Source: Norana najaformis (lineage: Eukaryota; Annelida; Clitellata; Crassiclitellata; Hormogastridae). From it: a stretch of DNA of 64,000 nt. Shown piece by piece: positions 1-16,030 of the stretch (positions within the stretch are counted from its first letter, which is position 1; every line of letters starts with the position of its first letter). The stretch is from contig OZ029921.1 in the NCBI GenBank assembly GCA_964023275.1, positions 837,501-901,500 on the forward strand, written 5' to 3'. Both the position numbers and the translations under genes were made by a program. The notes under the pieces are model-generated. The model worked only from the letters and a program-made list of their open reading frames with translations. It did no database searches and was not told the origin of the DNA.

Positions 1-103
1 TGATGATGATGATGATAGTGATAATGATAATGATGATAATGATGACAGAGATGATGATGATGATGATAGTGATAATGATGATGATGATGATGATGATGAC
101 TAA
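1..103. repeat. (GAT/TGA)n microsatellite
   Basis: Nearly pure GATGAT/GATAAT tract directly upstream of the growth-factor exon. Its open frames are methionine/isoleucine runs and are not coding. Confidence 0.9.
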
Positions 104-194
104 GCCGCGATGTGATGAATGTACCGACGATGACGAACATGACGTTGATTACGACGACTATATAACTATGATGATGCTCCTTTTTCTCTGACAG

Positions 195-3975
<3,781 letters not shown>

Positions 3976-4975
3976 CCTATGTGACACGGAAGCCCTGCTT
4001 GCGCTACGTCATCGGGAATGACGTCATGCGCTAAAAATAACCGTTAGGCTCCGAGGAAAAAGCAAGACGCTCGCTTGTTGTGGTATAAGCGACACAGTGC
4101 AGGACGGGATGTACAGCTTAGCGAAAACTTGAAGGTCTAGGCTGTTTGTTAGCGTTTTATGACCTCATATGTAACTGGTGTTTTTTGTATCGGTGCAAAT
4201 AATTATTTATTTATTTGTATAATTTTAGATTCGTAGAATTACATGTTTGTTTAATATGAATGTGATTTTCCGTCGGGAATACAATTAACGTGAGATTTCT
4301 TGCCAATTGCTCATTTCGCAGCAGTACGATCTTCTCCCGTGTTAGTGCAAAAACCAGGATATTGGAAAATGCGTGGGCGGTTCAGCTTTTGAAGTTGTTG
4401 ACAATGATTAGTGGGGGTTTTATTGTCGTTTTGGTTTTTGCTATGTTGCGATTTTAATATGGGTATTTAGAAAATTATCGCTAAAATCTGGGTTTAATAT
4501 AGGTAGTTGGTCACCTGCCTGAAGCACTCGTTATGCCTTGTGGTCGGAAAGAGTGAATCTGAAGGCATGAAGGATTTGTGACCTTTCGTGACCTCTGTCT
4601 TTTGATCTCTGGGTCACGTGGACCTCCACTGATTCTGTCCAATTGATTGGGATTTCTGGAATGAGGTTTTGCTTAGAAGCGACAATTAGTTTATTATTAT
4701 TATTATTAGTAGTAGTAGTAGTAGTAGTGGTAGTGGTGATAGTGGTAGTAGTTGTAGTAGTAGTAGTATTATATTTATTTGACGCAAATTTAGGAAGTTA
4801 CTTTGAAGTGCGTCTTGTGCATCACCATAGCGGCGCTATATAAGTTTCCAGATTAGATTAGACTTTTAACCATAGGGCATTGGGTGTTTAAGTGGGGTAG
4901 ATGGGGAAGAGTTGCCTTGAGAGATTTTGAAAAGGCACTATATAAATACTGCCGCACTATATAAATACTGCCGCA

Positions 4976-4978
<3 letters not shown>

Positions 4979-5065
<87 letters not shown>
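4979..5065. repeat. (TA)n dinucleotide repeat
   Basis: Uninterrupted TA tract of about 43 units. It is self-complementary and able to extrude as a hairpin or cruciform. Confidence 0.97.
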
Positions 5066-6839
5066 TGAGTCTAAGCACAGGCGGCGCTAAGTTTAGCGAA
5101 ATGGGGGCAAGAGGAGGTTAGTAACTTCCAAGGACGAGACCATTTTCATTCATGACAAATTTCATTAGCATATTTAAATGTATAGATGTGGCTTATGATT
5201 TGTTAACCGCTCGCGGGGGTCATCCCGGGAGCCAGAGGTGAAGGGGTATTGCTTCCTACCCGCCTCTGTACTACCTTCACTGAGTCGAAGGTACTCGGAG
5301 AAAGGTTGTTTTGAGCAGTACGTGTTCATTGTAAATGTAGGCCTAAATGTAAATGAATGCGTAAGTGTAAACGTAAATGTAAACTCCGAAATTTGTCTGC
5401 GCCACACAAAAGCTGCTTCAGGGCGGCCAGCTTAAACGCCGGTGTTATATAGTCAAGTTTCGGTGTCAGGTCAGAATCCGGGGTCAGGTCAGCCGGCCGG
5501 AGAAGTTTATTATCTGAGTGATGTCTTTGTCACTTGTGGGGCTTTTTCTTTTATGTTCTTTTTTGTGTTCAGATCGGCCGCTTTGCATGTTTTAACGGTG
5601 AACCTAAATTTAGCTCTTGCAAATTATCTGGAGCACTTAATCTCTCCGATCTTTTTAACCGTTTGAATAATACAGCGGCATAAACTCAACTCCATGGCCG
5701 TGTAAGCCACACCGCGCAGTGAATCGGGCTTTTTGACCGTAGCACTGCCTTTGAGACGGTATAAAAGGCGCTATATCATTATGTCGTTGTGAGATATTGG
5801 ATGTTGGTTTAGAGAATTCCGAACAAGGAGTTATACGCAAGTTCATGCTTAATGACTCCGTCGTATTATCGTGTGCGTGTAGTAACTTGAAACGCAGCCA
5901 AATGTCACTGTGTGGCCGACGACGTTGTACAAACGATCTACACTGTGAGTGGATAAAAACGAACCCTTAAACAATTCTTAAATTAACTGTCTAACTATTT
6001 ATGCAATTTAATAACAAAGAACTGTTTTAATCGAGGCTACAACAGCGACTAAAATTATCAACAACCGTTTTAAAAAATGATGTCAGAAATTGCACTTGGT
6101 GAAGAGGAAATATCGGTTATGCGCTTGCGGCGACAAGCCTGTTTTAAAGGACATTTCGAACGTAAATTAGTATAAAAAATAGGTAAATTTGTATTCATGG
6201 AATTAAAATTCTTCTAGTTTGAATTAAACATTAATAAAACTTTCCGTAAGTTATTGGGCTAATTCTGTGTGTTCGTTTTCCCGTTCGCAGCGCAATTCCT
6301 GTTGTTAAATTGTTTGTCTTCGTAGCTCTTCAACTGAAAGATTTGTCAAACCCACTGGCGGATCTTAAGTAAAAAGTGGGATGATTAAGCAACGATGGGC
6401 TTAACATCTACATGTTTTAGTGTTCATGACTTTTGGTGGCCGTTTTCTGTCGTCAAAATTTTTAACAAATTTTATGACTTTTTACTTATGTGGACTTTTC
6501 TAACTTTCAGTAGGCCTGCCATTTTGAATCGTCACAAAGTAAACAACAATTTTCAATAATCTGTAATTTTTCCGCTCGTTTTGAGTCAGAACACTTTTTA
6601 TGATCTGTTCTTGGGTTTCGATTTGTCTGCTTTATCGGCTTTTCTTGACTTTCTCATGAATTCTGATAAATGTGTTAATGCTGGGGGAAGCACGCTGACT
6701 CAGTGGTGTACCCTTCCCCCAAGAAATCAAATAGAGCAATTGTCGGATTGCCCTGAATCTGCCCTGTTCCACTTCGAGACCTTGCCTCTGATAGCTAATG
6801 CTGACAGCATGCATTTACATTAGCTCAGCCTACTTTGCC

Positions 6840-7035
6840 GTTACCCTACTTTTTTACCATACCTTACCGTATACCTTACCGTATACCTTAGGGTATACCT
6901 TAAATTACCTTACCTCACGTTACCTTACCTTACCGTATTTTTACATTACATAGGATTACCTTCATTTACCTTACCTTGCGTTACCTTACCTTACCTCAAC
7001 TTACCTCAATTTATCTTACCGTATATCTTACCGGA
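6840..7035. repeat. (TTACC)n degenerate pentanucleotide array
   Basis: CTTACCTTACC and ACCGTATACCTT units over about 190 bp. Related TTACC tracts recur near 48240-48280 and 50140-50370. Confidence 0.8.
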
Positions 7036-7654
7036 CGACTGCTTATGATCTATCGATTAATCGAGATTGCAGCTGTACAATTCGTTTCTGCTTTGAACTC
7101 TTGATTTTATTAAATCGATTTAAACATAAACGTTTTCTTTTAATTGACTTCGTCTAATTTCCACCCTGCAATTAGGTACTTAGGTTATCTTAACTTATCT
7201 TAACTTATCTTATCTTACTTTATCTGATCTCTTGTCGTGGCGCCCATTCAGTCGTGCAGCGGTAGTGAAGATCTCTCTCACCCGTCAATTCACTGAAAAA
7301 TGAGCAGGGTCGAGGTGCTATGGAAAAAGTGTACATTTACATTTTACATTTAGCCTTCCATCGACTGATGCTTTTATTTGCTCACTTTGAAGACGGCGCT
7401 ATAGAAACCATTAGATTAGATTGAATTAGATTCGATTAGATTGGATTGGATTAGTTAGATTAGATTAACTTAAATTGACCATTTGGCCATTCATTGGGCC
7501 TAGTATACACTTTCATACACGACGCGTAAAAATAGCATTTATTTGCAAAGTGCATAAAAATAAAATAAAATATAAAACGGCCTATTTATAATTAGGCCTA
7601 TAATTTAGACCTGTAGCTATAGTTTACACCGGTTCAACACTTCCAGTAACGCTC

Positions 7655-7800
7655 ATCGGTTGGTGTGCTGGACTATCAACCAAGAGATCGGAATTCAAAA
7701 CTCAGTCAGGACAGAGACATTTTAAGATGCCTGTTCCACTGGCGTCCTCTAGCGAACTGAGTCTATAAAATATGCACATCGTCTGTACAAAGTATACATA
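7655..7800 (+). mobile_element. tRNA-derived SINE, degenerate copy
   Basis: GTTGGTGTGCTGGACTATCAA head and GGAATTCAAAACTC B-box-like block, then the shared body element TCCTCTAGCGAACTGAG. Related to the copies at 13220 and 52530. Confidence 0.5.
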
Positions 7801-8860
7801 GGTCGGTATCGGGTTTTGAAGACAGCATCGGTTTCCGGTATTTTCCTCGGTATGCTCCAAACCATGTACGTTTACATTTTACAATTAGCACTAGAACACA
7901 GTAGATGTCAATTTCAGAAGACGATGGAGAGAGTCACAGTTGTTATACGCTGAGGCCAAGAAACTGAAGTTGCTGGCATTTTACACATCTAGCTGCTTTT
8001 GAGGTTGGTATAATTATTTTATAAGACTGATTTTTTGTTCTTCAAGCAGAATCTTGAGCTCAAAATTGTAGCGTATTGGGCTAATTTAGTTTTTAAGATT
8101 GCGCAAAAGGCAACACAAGCCCAAAGCCCTACATGGCAACCACTGGCATTCAAAATGGCGGATTCTGTGCTGGAAAAGACGAAATTGCGCAAAAGGATTC
8201 CGAATTATAACTGCCTTTGTTGCTGTTAAAGCTGAAATTCTTTTGCTTGCATGAAATTCCATGAAATATTTCGTGCTTTTCTCGAAAATCTGACGATTAT
8301 TACATTATTTGACGTCGCTGTCACGTTTCTGTTGTGCAACAAGAGTTACCCCAGGCGTCGGTCTTTTTGTGTCGGCGCCGTGTTTCATTTCGAAAGGAGC
8401 CGCAGTCGTTTTTTGTCAGTTCTTACGCCTGTGCCGATTCAGAACTGTTGGAACTTTTCTTACCTGGTTTTATCCAATCGGATGCCACTTTATACGTGCC
8501 AACGCCCTTCTGATATCCCCTTCTGAAAATAAATTGCAGCTTGTGATCGGTTGACTGTGTGTTACTAGACATTTCTAGCGATTTGTTGTCGCTTCTTCAA
8601 TGCAGGATGCATGCCGTTCTAATTGCAATGCACGAATTTAAATTGCAGTTTGTGATCGTTTGACTGTATGAGACGTTTATTCTTGTTTCTTGTCTGCTGT
8701 TGAAGATGTTCTGTGCAACGATTTCAGAGTAGAAATTGGAGAGATCATTTTCGATATCCTGTTCGTTGAAAGGGTCATTTTCTGTCAACGTGTGAAACCA
8801 ATTCTGAAACTTGAACCATCTGTATTCTGACTGCACACACACACGTCGTGGTGACTAGTA

Positions 8861-10930
8861 ATGAACAGAGAGTCCAGACATCGAGAACGTGACGTCCCTG
8901 TCTATACTGACGATTATGATCGTTCAGCCAAGCGTCACAAGTCGGATCGGACGTCAGTTGGTAGCGATCCGCGCAGCAGCGGCGAACAGCAGTACCGGAC
9001 GCTGTGCGTAAGTCACCTGAACTGCCGACTGACAGACAGCCAGGTCAGTGAAATGATCTATAGGGACCTGAGGAAATTCGGTGATTTCAACGTTAAAGTC
9101 GTCCGCAATGGAGACAACCGAATTGCATACGTGAATTTCCGCTATCCAGAGGACGCCAAGTTGGCGAAGCATGCCTGCTACGACCGCGTTGTTCTGCTGG
9201 ATGTTGGGAAACGCATCGACGCAGTTTACAACACAAAACCTCAGAACATCAGCCCAGGTGCCCCGAGGGAAGACTACTATCGTTCTGGTTCCCCGCAGCT
9301 GTTGTACTCCGATCGTCCAGTCAAGGAGGAGTACATCGGAAGAAGAGACGTAAACTGTTACGTTCACGACCTGCCACCTCCAATGGCAAAAGGGCCGAGC
9401 AAGAACGAGAAGTTCATGCACCACGGTCTGGTGGAGGATGACGAGATTGCAACGAGGACGCTGTTCGTCGGAAATCTTGCATACGACATCACGGTCGACG
9501 AGCTGAAGCAGGTTTTTGAGCCGTTCGGTTTCGTCGAAGATGTTGACATCAAACGGAACGCGCAGGGCCACGGAAATATTTACGCTTTTGTCCGCTTTGC
9601 GACCCTCGACATGGCACGGCGGGCAAAGATGGAGATGTCGGGCCAGTACATTCGAAAGTACCAGTGCCGGATCGGTTACGGGAAGCCGACACCGTCCGTC
9701 TGCGTGTTTGTCGGTGGACTGGGGCCGTGGATTACGAAGGAGGCACTGCTGCGGGAGTTTGATCGTTTTGGAGACGTGCGTCTCCTAGACTGGCCACATT
9801 CAAAGGATTTTGCATATGTGTTGTATGACACAGTTGAATGTGCAATGGAAGCCGTGAAGCACATGCGAGGGCGGGATTTTGGCGGAATCGACCGTCGTCT
9901 GCGAGTCGATTTTGCCGACGAGACATACATCCTTGCGCCAGACAACCTGCCAAAGTCTGGACCCGGTCGCAACGGACGGACAGGACTGGGTCGTGACTAT
10001 GATCCAGTCGTTGATTTAGACAAGGACCGTGATAGCTACAACAGGAACTCGGGTGGACGCGGCGGCGGCGACTGGCGCATGAACCGTAGCGGTCCGAAAA
10101 TCCTAGAGCACGATTTAGGCTTCGAGGTGGACAGGAAAGCCGGCTACGAGCGTTCACTGACGACAGCTCTTGCAAAACACCGGCCATCGGATGCAAACGC
10201 TGGCTGCGAACGCATCTTTCGGACGCACTCTCGGACGGCTGACGATCGTGACGATACTCGGGTTCAGTTGGAGAGTCACAAGAGGCACCGGTCCTCTTCG
10301 GACCGGCGCTATTCTGACAGAGACACCCCGGAAGGGAGTGGCGCGAAAAGGACAAAGGACGGCGCGTCTGGTAAAACCCCTGAAGAGGCAACAAGTATCA
10401 CAAACCTGGCGCGGTGTCTTCCCGTCGTCTGGAGTGGCGCGCTGATGCTGAAAAACAGTAAGTTTCTGACGAAGATGCACCTGCTCAGCGGGGACAGTCG
10501 GCTCGTGACGGCCCTGATGGGCGACTTTTCGTCATCTGCCAAACCGGTTCTCAAGATCACACAGAGGCTGAGGCTGGACCAGCAGAAACTCGGTGAGGTG
10601 CGCCGTCGAATCAACCTGTCCGGACAGAATGGTTGTAGCATCCTCCTCGCGATGCCGGTCGGATCCGTAGACGAGGACGATGCTTCGGACGGCGCTGGCG
10701 GTCAGCAGAGACCCCTCAAGAACCTGGTGGCGTATCTGAAACAGAAAGATGCGGCGGGGGTGATTTCCCTTCCACCAGGCACAGGTCAGAGTCGGGAGAC
10801 TGGTCTTTTGCACGCGTTTCCGTCTTGTCCCTTTGCGCAGCAGTACATGACCAAGTACGCACCGAGACTGGCGGAAGACTATGCCAAGGAAGATCACCTC
10901 CTCATTCTCCTGGTCCGTGTCCACGCCTGA
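8861..10930 (+). CDS. nito: Spenito/RBM15-type RNA-binding protein (3 RRM + SPOC)
   Basis: Nuclear RNA-binding protein of the Spen family, small (RBM15/Spenito) branch; family members recruit the m6A methyltransferase complex and affect splicing and Wnt/Notch output. The 689-residue frame is uninterrupted. RRM1 spans about residues 45-124 (RTLCVSHL; NRIAYVNF). RRM2 spans about 198-272 (TRTLFVGNLAYDI; GNIYAFVRF). RRM3 spans about 278-352 (SVCVFVGGLG; DFAYVLY). A charged Arg/Asp/Gly-rich linker covers about 365-510, and the SPOC domain covers about 515-689 (LPVVWSGALMLKN to LLILLVRVHA). This order and length fit the family (fly Spenito is close to 800 residues). The ATG at 8861 precedes an S/R/D-rich start typical of the family, and no better upstream ATG is seen. 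No intron is needed; an intact frame and normal domains argue against a processed pseudogene. Confidence 0.95.
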   Translation: MNRESRHRERDVPVYTDDYDRSAKRHKSDRTSVGSDPRSSGEQQYRTLCVSHLNCRLTDSQVSEMIYRDLRKFGDFNVKVVRNGDNRIAYVNFRYPEDAKLAKHACYDRVVLLDVGKRIDAVYNTKPQNISPGAPREDYYRSGSPQLLYSDRPVKEEYIGRRDVNCYVHDLPPPMAKGPSKNEKFMHHGLVEDDEIATRTLFVGNLAYDITVDELKQVFEPFGFVEDVDIKRNAQGHGNIYAFVRFATLDMARRAKMEMSGQYIRKYQCRIGYGKPTPSVCVFVGGLGPWITKEALLREFDRFGDVRLLDWPHSKDFAYVLYDTVECAMEAVKHMRGRDFGGIDRRLRVDFADETYILAPDNLPKSGPGRNGRTGLGRDYDPVVDLDKDRDSYNRNSGGRGGGDWRMNRSGPKILEHDLGFEVDRKAGYERSLTTALAKHRPSDANAGCERIFRTHSRTADDRDDTRVQLESHKRHRSSSDRRYSDRDTPEGSGAKRTKDGASGKTPEEATSITNLARCLPVVWSGALMLKNSKFLTKMHLLSGDSRLVTALMGDFSSSAKPVLKITQRLRLDQQKLGEVRRRINLSGQNGCSILLAMPVGSVDEDDASDGAGGQQRPLKNLVAYLKQKDAAGVISLPPGTGQSRETGLLHAFPSCPFAQQYMTKYAPRLAEDYAKEDHLLILLVRVHA

Positions 10931-11346
10931 TTTAAACTGGCGACGTAAAGCGTTATCGATGAACACGACATTGGCCCAGATACCCACGCGACAAGTGACA
11001 GTACTTTTGATCTTATCCCTTCAGTAACGTGTTGGAGTTGTTCTAGTTTTAACGTAGTTGATCGTGTGTCGATCGTTTCGAGGGCATGATCGGCTCGGTT
11101 GTCTGGAGCAGAAGAAAAGGACGTGGCAGCAAAATATTAATGAATTTTATTGATTAATTTTATTTTCGTTTTTAAATTGTTAAGCAGTTTCTTCTTTAGC
11201 ATTGTTATGTTTGTTGCAATGCCGAATGAATCACCTATTTTGTTCCAATTTCATTATTACACTGGAACCTACTTCATTCTACCATAAACCCTAAGTAAAC
11301 ATTGTCATACACGTAGATCCCAGTTGTAATTCAGCTCAGCTCACTC

Positions 11347-11352
11347 AATAAA
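11347..11352 (+). promoter_or_regulatory. Candidate polyadenylation signal of the Spenito gene
   Basis: First AATAAA after the stop codon, giving a 3' UTR of about 0.4 kb. No transcript evidence is available here, and further AATAAA-like sites occur near 11995. Confidence 0.5.
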
Positions 11353-11817
11353 CTTGAAAAAATTCCTCTCAGGACATACTTCACAGTTTCAGTGAAGATT
11401 TCACAGTCAAGGATGGAACCATGAAGGAATGATTTGTCCTGCTGGCAGTTGTAATTTCTAGTACAAAATTCTAGTATGATGACCAGCAACGGTTTTTAAA
11501 GTGTACTGTGAGTACTGCAAGTATATGAATTCTTAACAAAACATTGCTACTCAAGTATGAGTATGTGAAAGGTTAAATGTGACAGTATGGAACTTGTTCA
11601 TCAGTGTTTGGTTGTCCCAAACTGAAGAACAGGTCCTTATTTATAACACGGTATCGTTTTGAAAGTGGTCTTAGTGTAGGACCTAGAGCTAGGGCAATAG
11701 GGTTTCACTGTACACCACAGCTGGTAGCAATATACGATTCATTTTAACGTCATCATCATTTCAGAATGTGTCTGAAAGTTTCTAAACATTGGATTGAAAA
11801 TGACAATATTATTAACG

Positions 11818-11965
11818 TTGTTTAGCTCACTGGTCGAGTGCTCACCCTGTAGCACGAAGTGTAGGTTCAAACCTCACTTGAGTTGGTTACTTGTGTAGGG
11901 ACCTTGAGCAAGCTGTTGACTCGCAACTGCTTAGTGCCGTCAGTTGATATCTTGTAATTACGTAG
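11818..11965 (+). mobile_element. tRNA-like head joined to SINE family A body
   Basis: An A-box-like CTGGTCGAGTGCTCACC and a B box AGGTTCAAACCTCACT lie next to the family A core GGGACCTTGAGCAAG and TGCTTAGTGCCGTCAGTTGAT. This is the only copy here in which a tRNA-like promoter and the family A body are both visible, so it suggests what the full-length element looks like. Confidence 0.5.
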
Positions 11966-12916
11966 TTGTACTGTATAAATTGTTTAAATAGACAAAAATA
12001 AATAGGTTAGAATTCCTGAAACCTTAATTAATCAAATTCATTAGGGTGTAAGGAATGTTGACATATACAGTGTTTGAAAAAATAATTATTTATTATAAAA
12101 AAATGTAATATTACTTATGTTATCACCTCTTTGGCTCTTGCTTTAGTTAATAAGCTAGTGTTATTATAGTTGTTAGCTGATAGTCCTATTACTGATATTA
12201 TTAGTTTATTAATTATATCTCTTACTGATAGTAACATTGTTATTGTTGTATGCTTGGAATTTTTGCACTTGGCAGAGAAAAACTGACTATTTGATCATCT
12301 GTTTTGGCCAGAATTGCTAACTGCATATCTATCTCGTAATTTTTTAGCACTCCTTACGTGCTGCGTCATCCAAGGGTTGAAGTATTTCTGGACGAAGCAC
12401 TCTTGGGGCAATCGTTTGCCTGGCTGTTCTGCATGATGCACAGGGATTTGATCCTTGGATGCAGAATTATGAGCCAACAGTGTTACGTATCAGCTGCTGT
12501 GTTTAAAACTGTCTCAATTGTTACTTAGCTGCTAAGATGATGTGTTACTTGTATAGCACCTTTTTTCAGGATATCCACTCAAACGTGCTCCTGCCAGCCT
12601 AGTCTTCAAGTTCCATGTTAAGGTGCTTCAACAGATCCTGTGACAATCAAAAGATAGCGGTCTAGGGAAGACCACTCAAACAGATGAAACTACAGCCAAG
12701 GAACACAGTGTGGAGTGGATGCAGTGTAAGCAATAGAGACAAGCAGCTTGCCCTAGTTTTCTTCTTGACTGATTTAACCAAACTAAGTGCTAGTGGGCTG
12801 TCCTTTGAATTTCTCTTTTGAGTGTAGAATTGTCAGCTGAGTTTTGCTGTGCGGCATTTCCTTCCAACCAACATCTGTGACCAACAGGTCCCGGTCAATT
12901 CATTTAGGAACAAGAT

Positions 12917-12990
12917 AAAGTCCTTCACTCAATTGCTTAGCGCCATTGATTGATGCTTAGCCATAGGACAGTGGCGCTTAGTAAAGGCAG
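12917..12990 (+). mobile_element. SINE family A fragment
   Basis: Core AGTCCTTCACTCAATTGCTT then AGCGCCATTGATTGATGCTT and ACAGTGGCGCTTAGTAAA. Same consensus at 18495-18585 (+), 22070-22175 (-), 33045-33110 (+), 39938-40026 (-) and 59300-59384 (-). Confidence 0.6.
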
Positions 12991-13219
12991 AAATAATAAT
13001 TAACGCTTCAGTTTTCCATCAGATGTTTTCACTTGACTGAGTGATCCTGTAAGAGCCATGAAACAAACCGGCAATGCTGATAATGAAGATGTTTCACTTT
13101 CCACTGTCCAGAGCAAAGAACTTTTTGAATGGTGTGTCATATATTGTCTTGCTTAACAGCTGTCTGTGTTTTTGAATGTTTCTGAATATTATGCTATTTT
13201 GTTTACATATAAGAAATGA

Positions 13220-13440
13220 TGCATAACGGTCAAATGGTTAGCATGCTAGGCTCTCAACCCTAACGTTGGGAATTCATATCCCCACCAGGAGAGAAGATAT
13301 CTTAAGTGCCCTCTTGTGAACTCAACTGTAAATGAGTACACTAACTGTTCCCTGTCATTGGAACGATCAGGCTGTGAGGGAAAGGAGTGGCCTCTGCCTT
13401 CATATGCCAAGGCTAAGCAAATGAAGGCTAAAGGACTGTT
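13220..13440 (+). mobile_element. tRNA-derived SINE
   Basis: Head with a tRNA-like A box (AATGGTTAGCATGC) and a degenerate B box (GGGAATTCATATCCC). The body reads AAGTGCCCTCTTGTGAACTC, then GTAAATGAGTAC, GATCAGGCTGTGAGG and a Pol III-like T run. The same head and body order is found at 52530-52745 and, partly, at 7655-7800. Confidence 0.6.
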
Positions 13441-15784
13441 TTTCTAGCACATAAAGGGTTGGAATGAATTTTTGGACATATGAAGGACAGCCAATCTTTG
13501 CTCTAAGTGGCAACAACGTTGTTACTTTACCTGCTGAGACTTTTACGACTGTATTTCGAACATCCAAGTTATTGCAAACTTTCAGACAGGTCAACCCTTG
13601 CTTAATGTTGTTGGTTATTTGGTATGTATGGTAATGTAACAGGAAATTTACATAATACCTGTATTGTATTGTGATACCCTATTGCATTAGACTAATAGGT
13701 AATGCATCACATTACAATTCTGTGTACTGTATTGAGGTGCCCTGCATTAGGTGATGTGTTGATCAGTTGTAACCAGAATATCTTTTTGAAAGAGCTGAAA
13801 TCCTGCTTGCCACGAAACTAGTCTTGCCTAGTAACCCAGGGCAAGAATATCAGTCTTTCTTTGCCTCGAATAACCCAGTGGTTGAAGAAAATCGAGCTTA
13901 TGTCGCTAAAGTGTTGTGCATCGATTCGAACTAAAGATGTTTTAACTACTCATGTGACTATGTAAATGGCTGACCATGTGAATTACAAAGGCCATCCTTG
14001 AAGACCATCTTTGAAGACCATCCTCTTGATTGGTTGTTTGGTGTTTGCACCGCTGAGAACTTTGCATAAAGTAGTTCTATATAAATCTAATTACAGTACT
14101 GAAGTTATATTTGTTGAAAGGACTGTAATCGATAAATTTAAGTTGTGAAGACATTGTTAAGGTTTCTTTATTTCTTTGAGAGTTTTGCGCTGTTGTTGAA
14201 TTGCTACGAGAAGGACTGATTTGACAGTGCGTGTTTTCAATTTGAATCATTTACTGCTTTTGGCTTTTATTCAGCGTATGTAGTAGATGCGTGCATGATT
14301 TTAGCTGGTTTTAAACATTATTATTTCTGCGTTTTTACTGCATACTGGTTGCTGTCTGTTTACTGTTTGTTTGTTTGTCTTTTTGTTTTGTTGTTGATCG
14401 TGTCTGTTGTTTGTTTACATTTGTTGTTTGTAGTTCTCTTTGTGGTTGTAGTTGTTTGTGTGTGTTTGTCTGTGTTCTTCTGATCCATTGTATGCAGCTG
14501 AACTTTTAAGGCAGTGAATTGTACTAAAAATTGAATATGATCAGATTTTGTAATTGTTTCTTTGCTAATGACTGTTATGATCATGTTAGATGTGAGGCTC
14601 GACAAACATGTTATAAAGTTAATCTTGTTAAACCTGCATGCTGTATGACAGATGGCAGATTTATGTGTTTCAGCCCTAGTGTTTGAGAAGCTCGGAAAAA
14701 TTGATTGATAATGCTGATATGCGGAATGTTTGCAAAAGCAATCAGTCAAGGTTTCGAGAGGTAACTTGTTTATCTCGGTTCAGACTGATTCCCCAAACGT
14801 GAGCTTTTGAAGTGGAGGAATTATTCCCTGACAGGTTCATAGTTCAAGATTTCTAGGCCACTAGCCGCCCCCCCACACCGATTTGACTACAGAAACAAGA
14901 ATGTTGGGTTTACACTTCATGAGAGATCAGAAATGGCCATTGTATGCTGAGGCTAAGAAAGTGAAGTCGCGTACATTTCATGCTCATGGCTGCCTTTTGT
15001 GTTGGTGTGGCTGAGGTAGGGTTGCCTTTCTGTTAACCCTGACCACAGTCCTCGCGATACCCATGATCAAGAGCCCCTTTACACATTTATGGGCAGGTTA
15101 GGGTTGCTATCTGGTCTCATACAGTAAGTGGGGTTATGAGCCCTTTGTTAGGTACTCTTCCGAATATTGATGTGCCCTTGATTTCATCTGTCTGTCAGGT
15201 CAATTTTCCTGATAAGGAAGAGTTGGAATTGTAGTCAAAACCATGGTTTATGGCTGTGATAAAAATTTCTAATTTAGAGCCTGCTTTTGAGGCGCTATAC
15301 AAGTGCTTGCTGTATTCATGTCCAGGTGCAGTCACACGAATTTACAGTTTGTCGTGTTGATCGTCTTAATTGTGTCGGGATGATCATGAGTTTGAAATGT
15401 AAAATGACTGACACCTGTGACGATCATGACTTTGAAATGCGAGACGTTTGAGATCATGTTGAAACCTGTGACGATCATGATTTTGAAGTGTGAAATAACT
15501 ATTATGATCATGTTAAAACTTGAAGCAGGTTCGTTGTCTTGTAATCGCGTAGCATTAAGCGTAAACCTGTTTGTCCTTGTAGTAAATCGAGCGTAATTTT
15601 ATGGACAGACAGAGGAGTACTTTACGCTGTATATTTTACTTGGTGTAAAATAAGAAAACGCAGTAGATTGTAGCGTGGATGCATTTTTGTGTTATGTTTT
15701 GCCTGTTTTTGTGTCAAAGTTGAAATAAATGTGTATTAAAATGTTTGATGAAGTTGGCTCATTCGGCTTTTTAACGATTGCTCA

Positions 15785-16030
15785 AAAAGTTGGGTTTGAT
15801 ATTATTTTATTAATGAGGTAAATTGACAATTGATGAGAAAATTCAGGTGTTATATTATTATGAACCTGAAAATTTGGGTTTCATATTATTATTAATGAGG
15901 TGAATTGGCAAATGGTCAGAATAGGTAGGTTTGATATTATTATTAATGAGGTGAATTGGTGGTTGGTCAGAAATTGTGGGTTTGATATTAATATCAATGA
16001 GGTAAATAGTGTTAGGACATGGAAAGTCAA
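15785..16030. repeat. Minisatellite, about four copies of a ~55-75-bp unit
   Basis: Repeated core GGGTTTGATATTATT, TTAATGAGGT and GAATTGG at about 15790, 15868, 15929 and 15985. AT-rich; gives overlapping spurious frames on the minus strand. Confidence 0.8.

Larger units (their letters stand above)
3976..8860. other. Intergenic region with simple repeats and SINE fragments
   Basis: No coding exon supported. Contents: a TTA/GTA tract (4686-4772); a pure (TA)n of about 85 bp (4979-5065); a TTACC-type tract (6840-7035); two SINE-like 3' ends with GATTA tails (4830-4865 and 7393-7470); a tRNA-like SINE (7655-7800); a further SINE-like piece (7935-8030); and a short direct duplication just upstream of the next gene (about 8526-8570 and 8634-8680, each with TTGCAG followed by TGTGATCG). 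ORFs of 62-98 codons here show no recognisable protein features. Confidence 0.6.

Noticed and set aside
5238..5435. Opposed frames near 5200-5430 with FTFTFTLTH / NVNVNS runs
   Set aside because: Caused by a GTAAATGTAAA repeat and a repeat block shared with 31255-32600.
8954..10987. Several antisense and off-frame ORFs over the Spenito gene
   Set aside because: Shadows of the GC-richer coding strand; none has recognisable motifs, while the sense frame has four domains.
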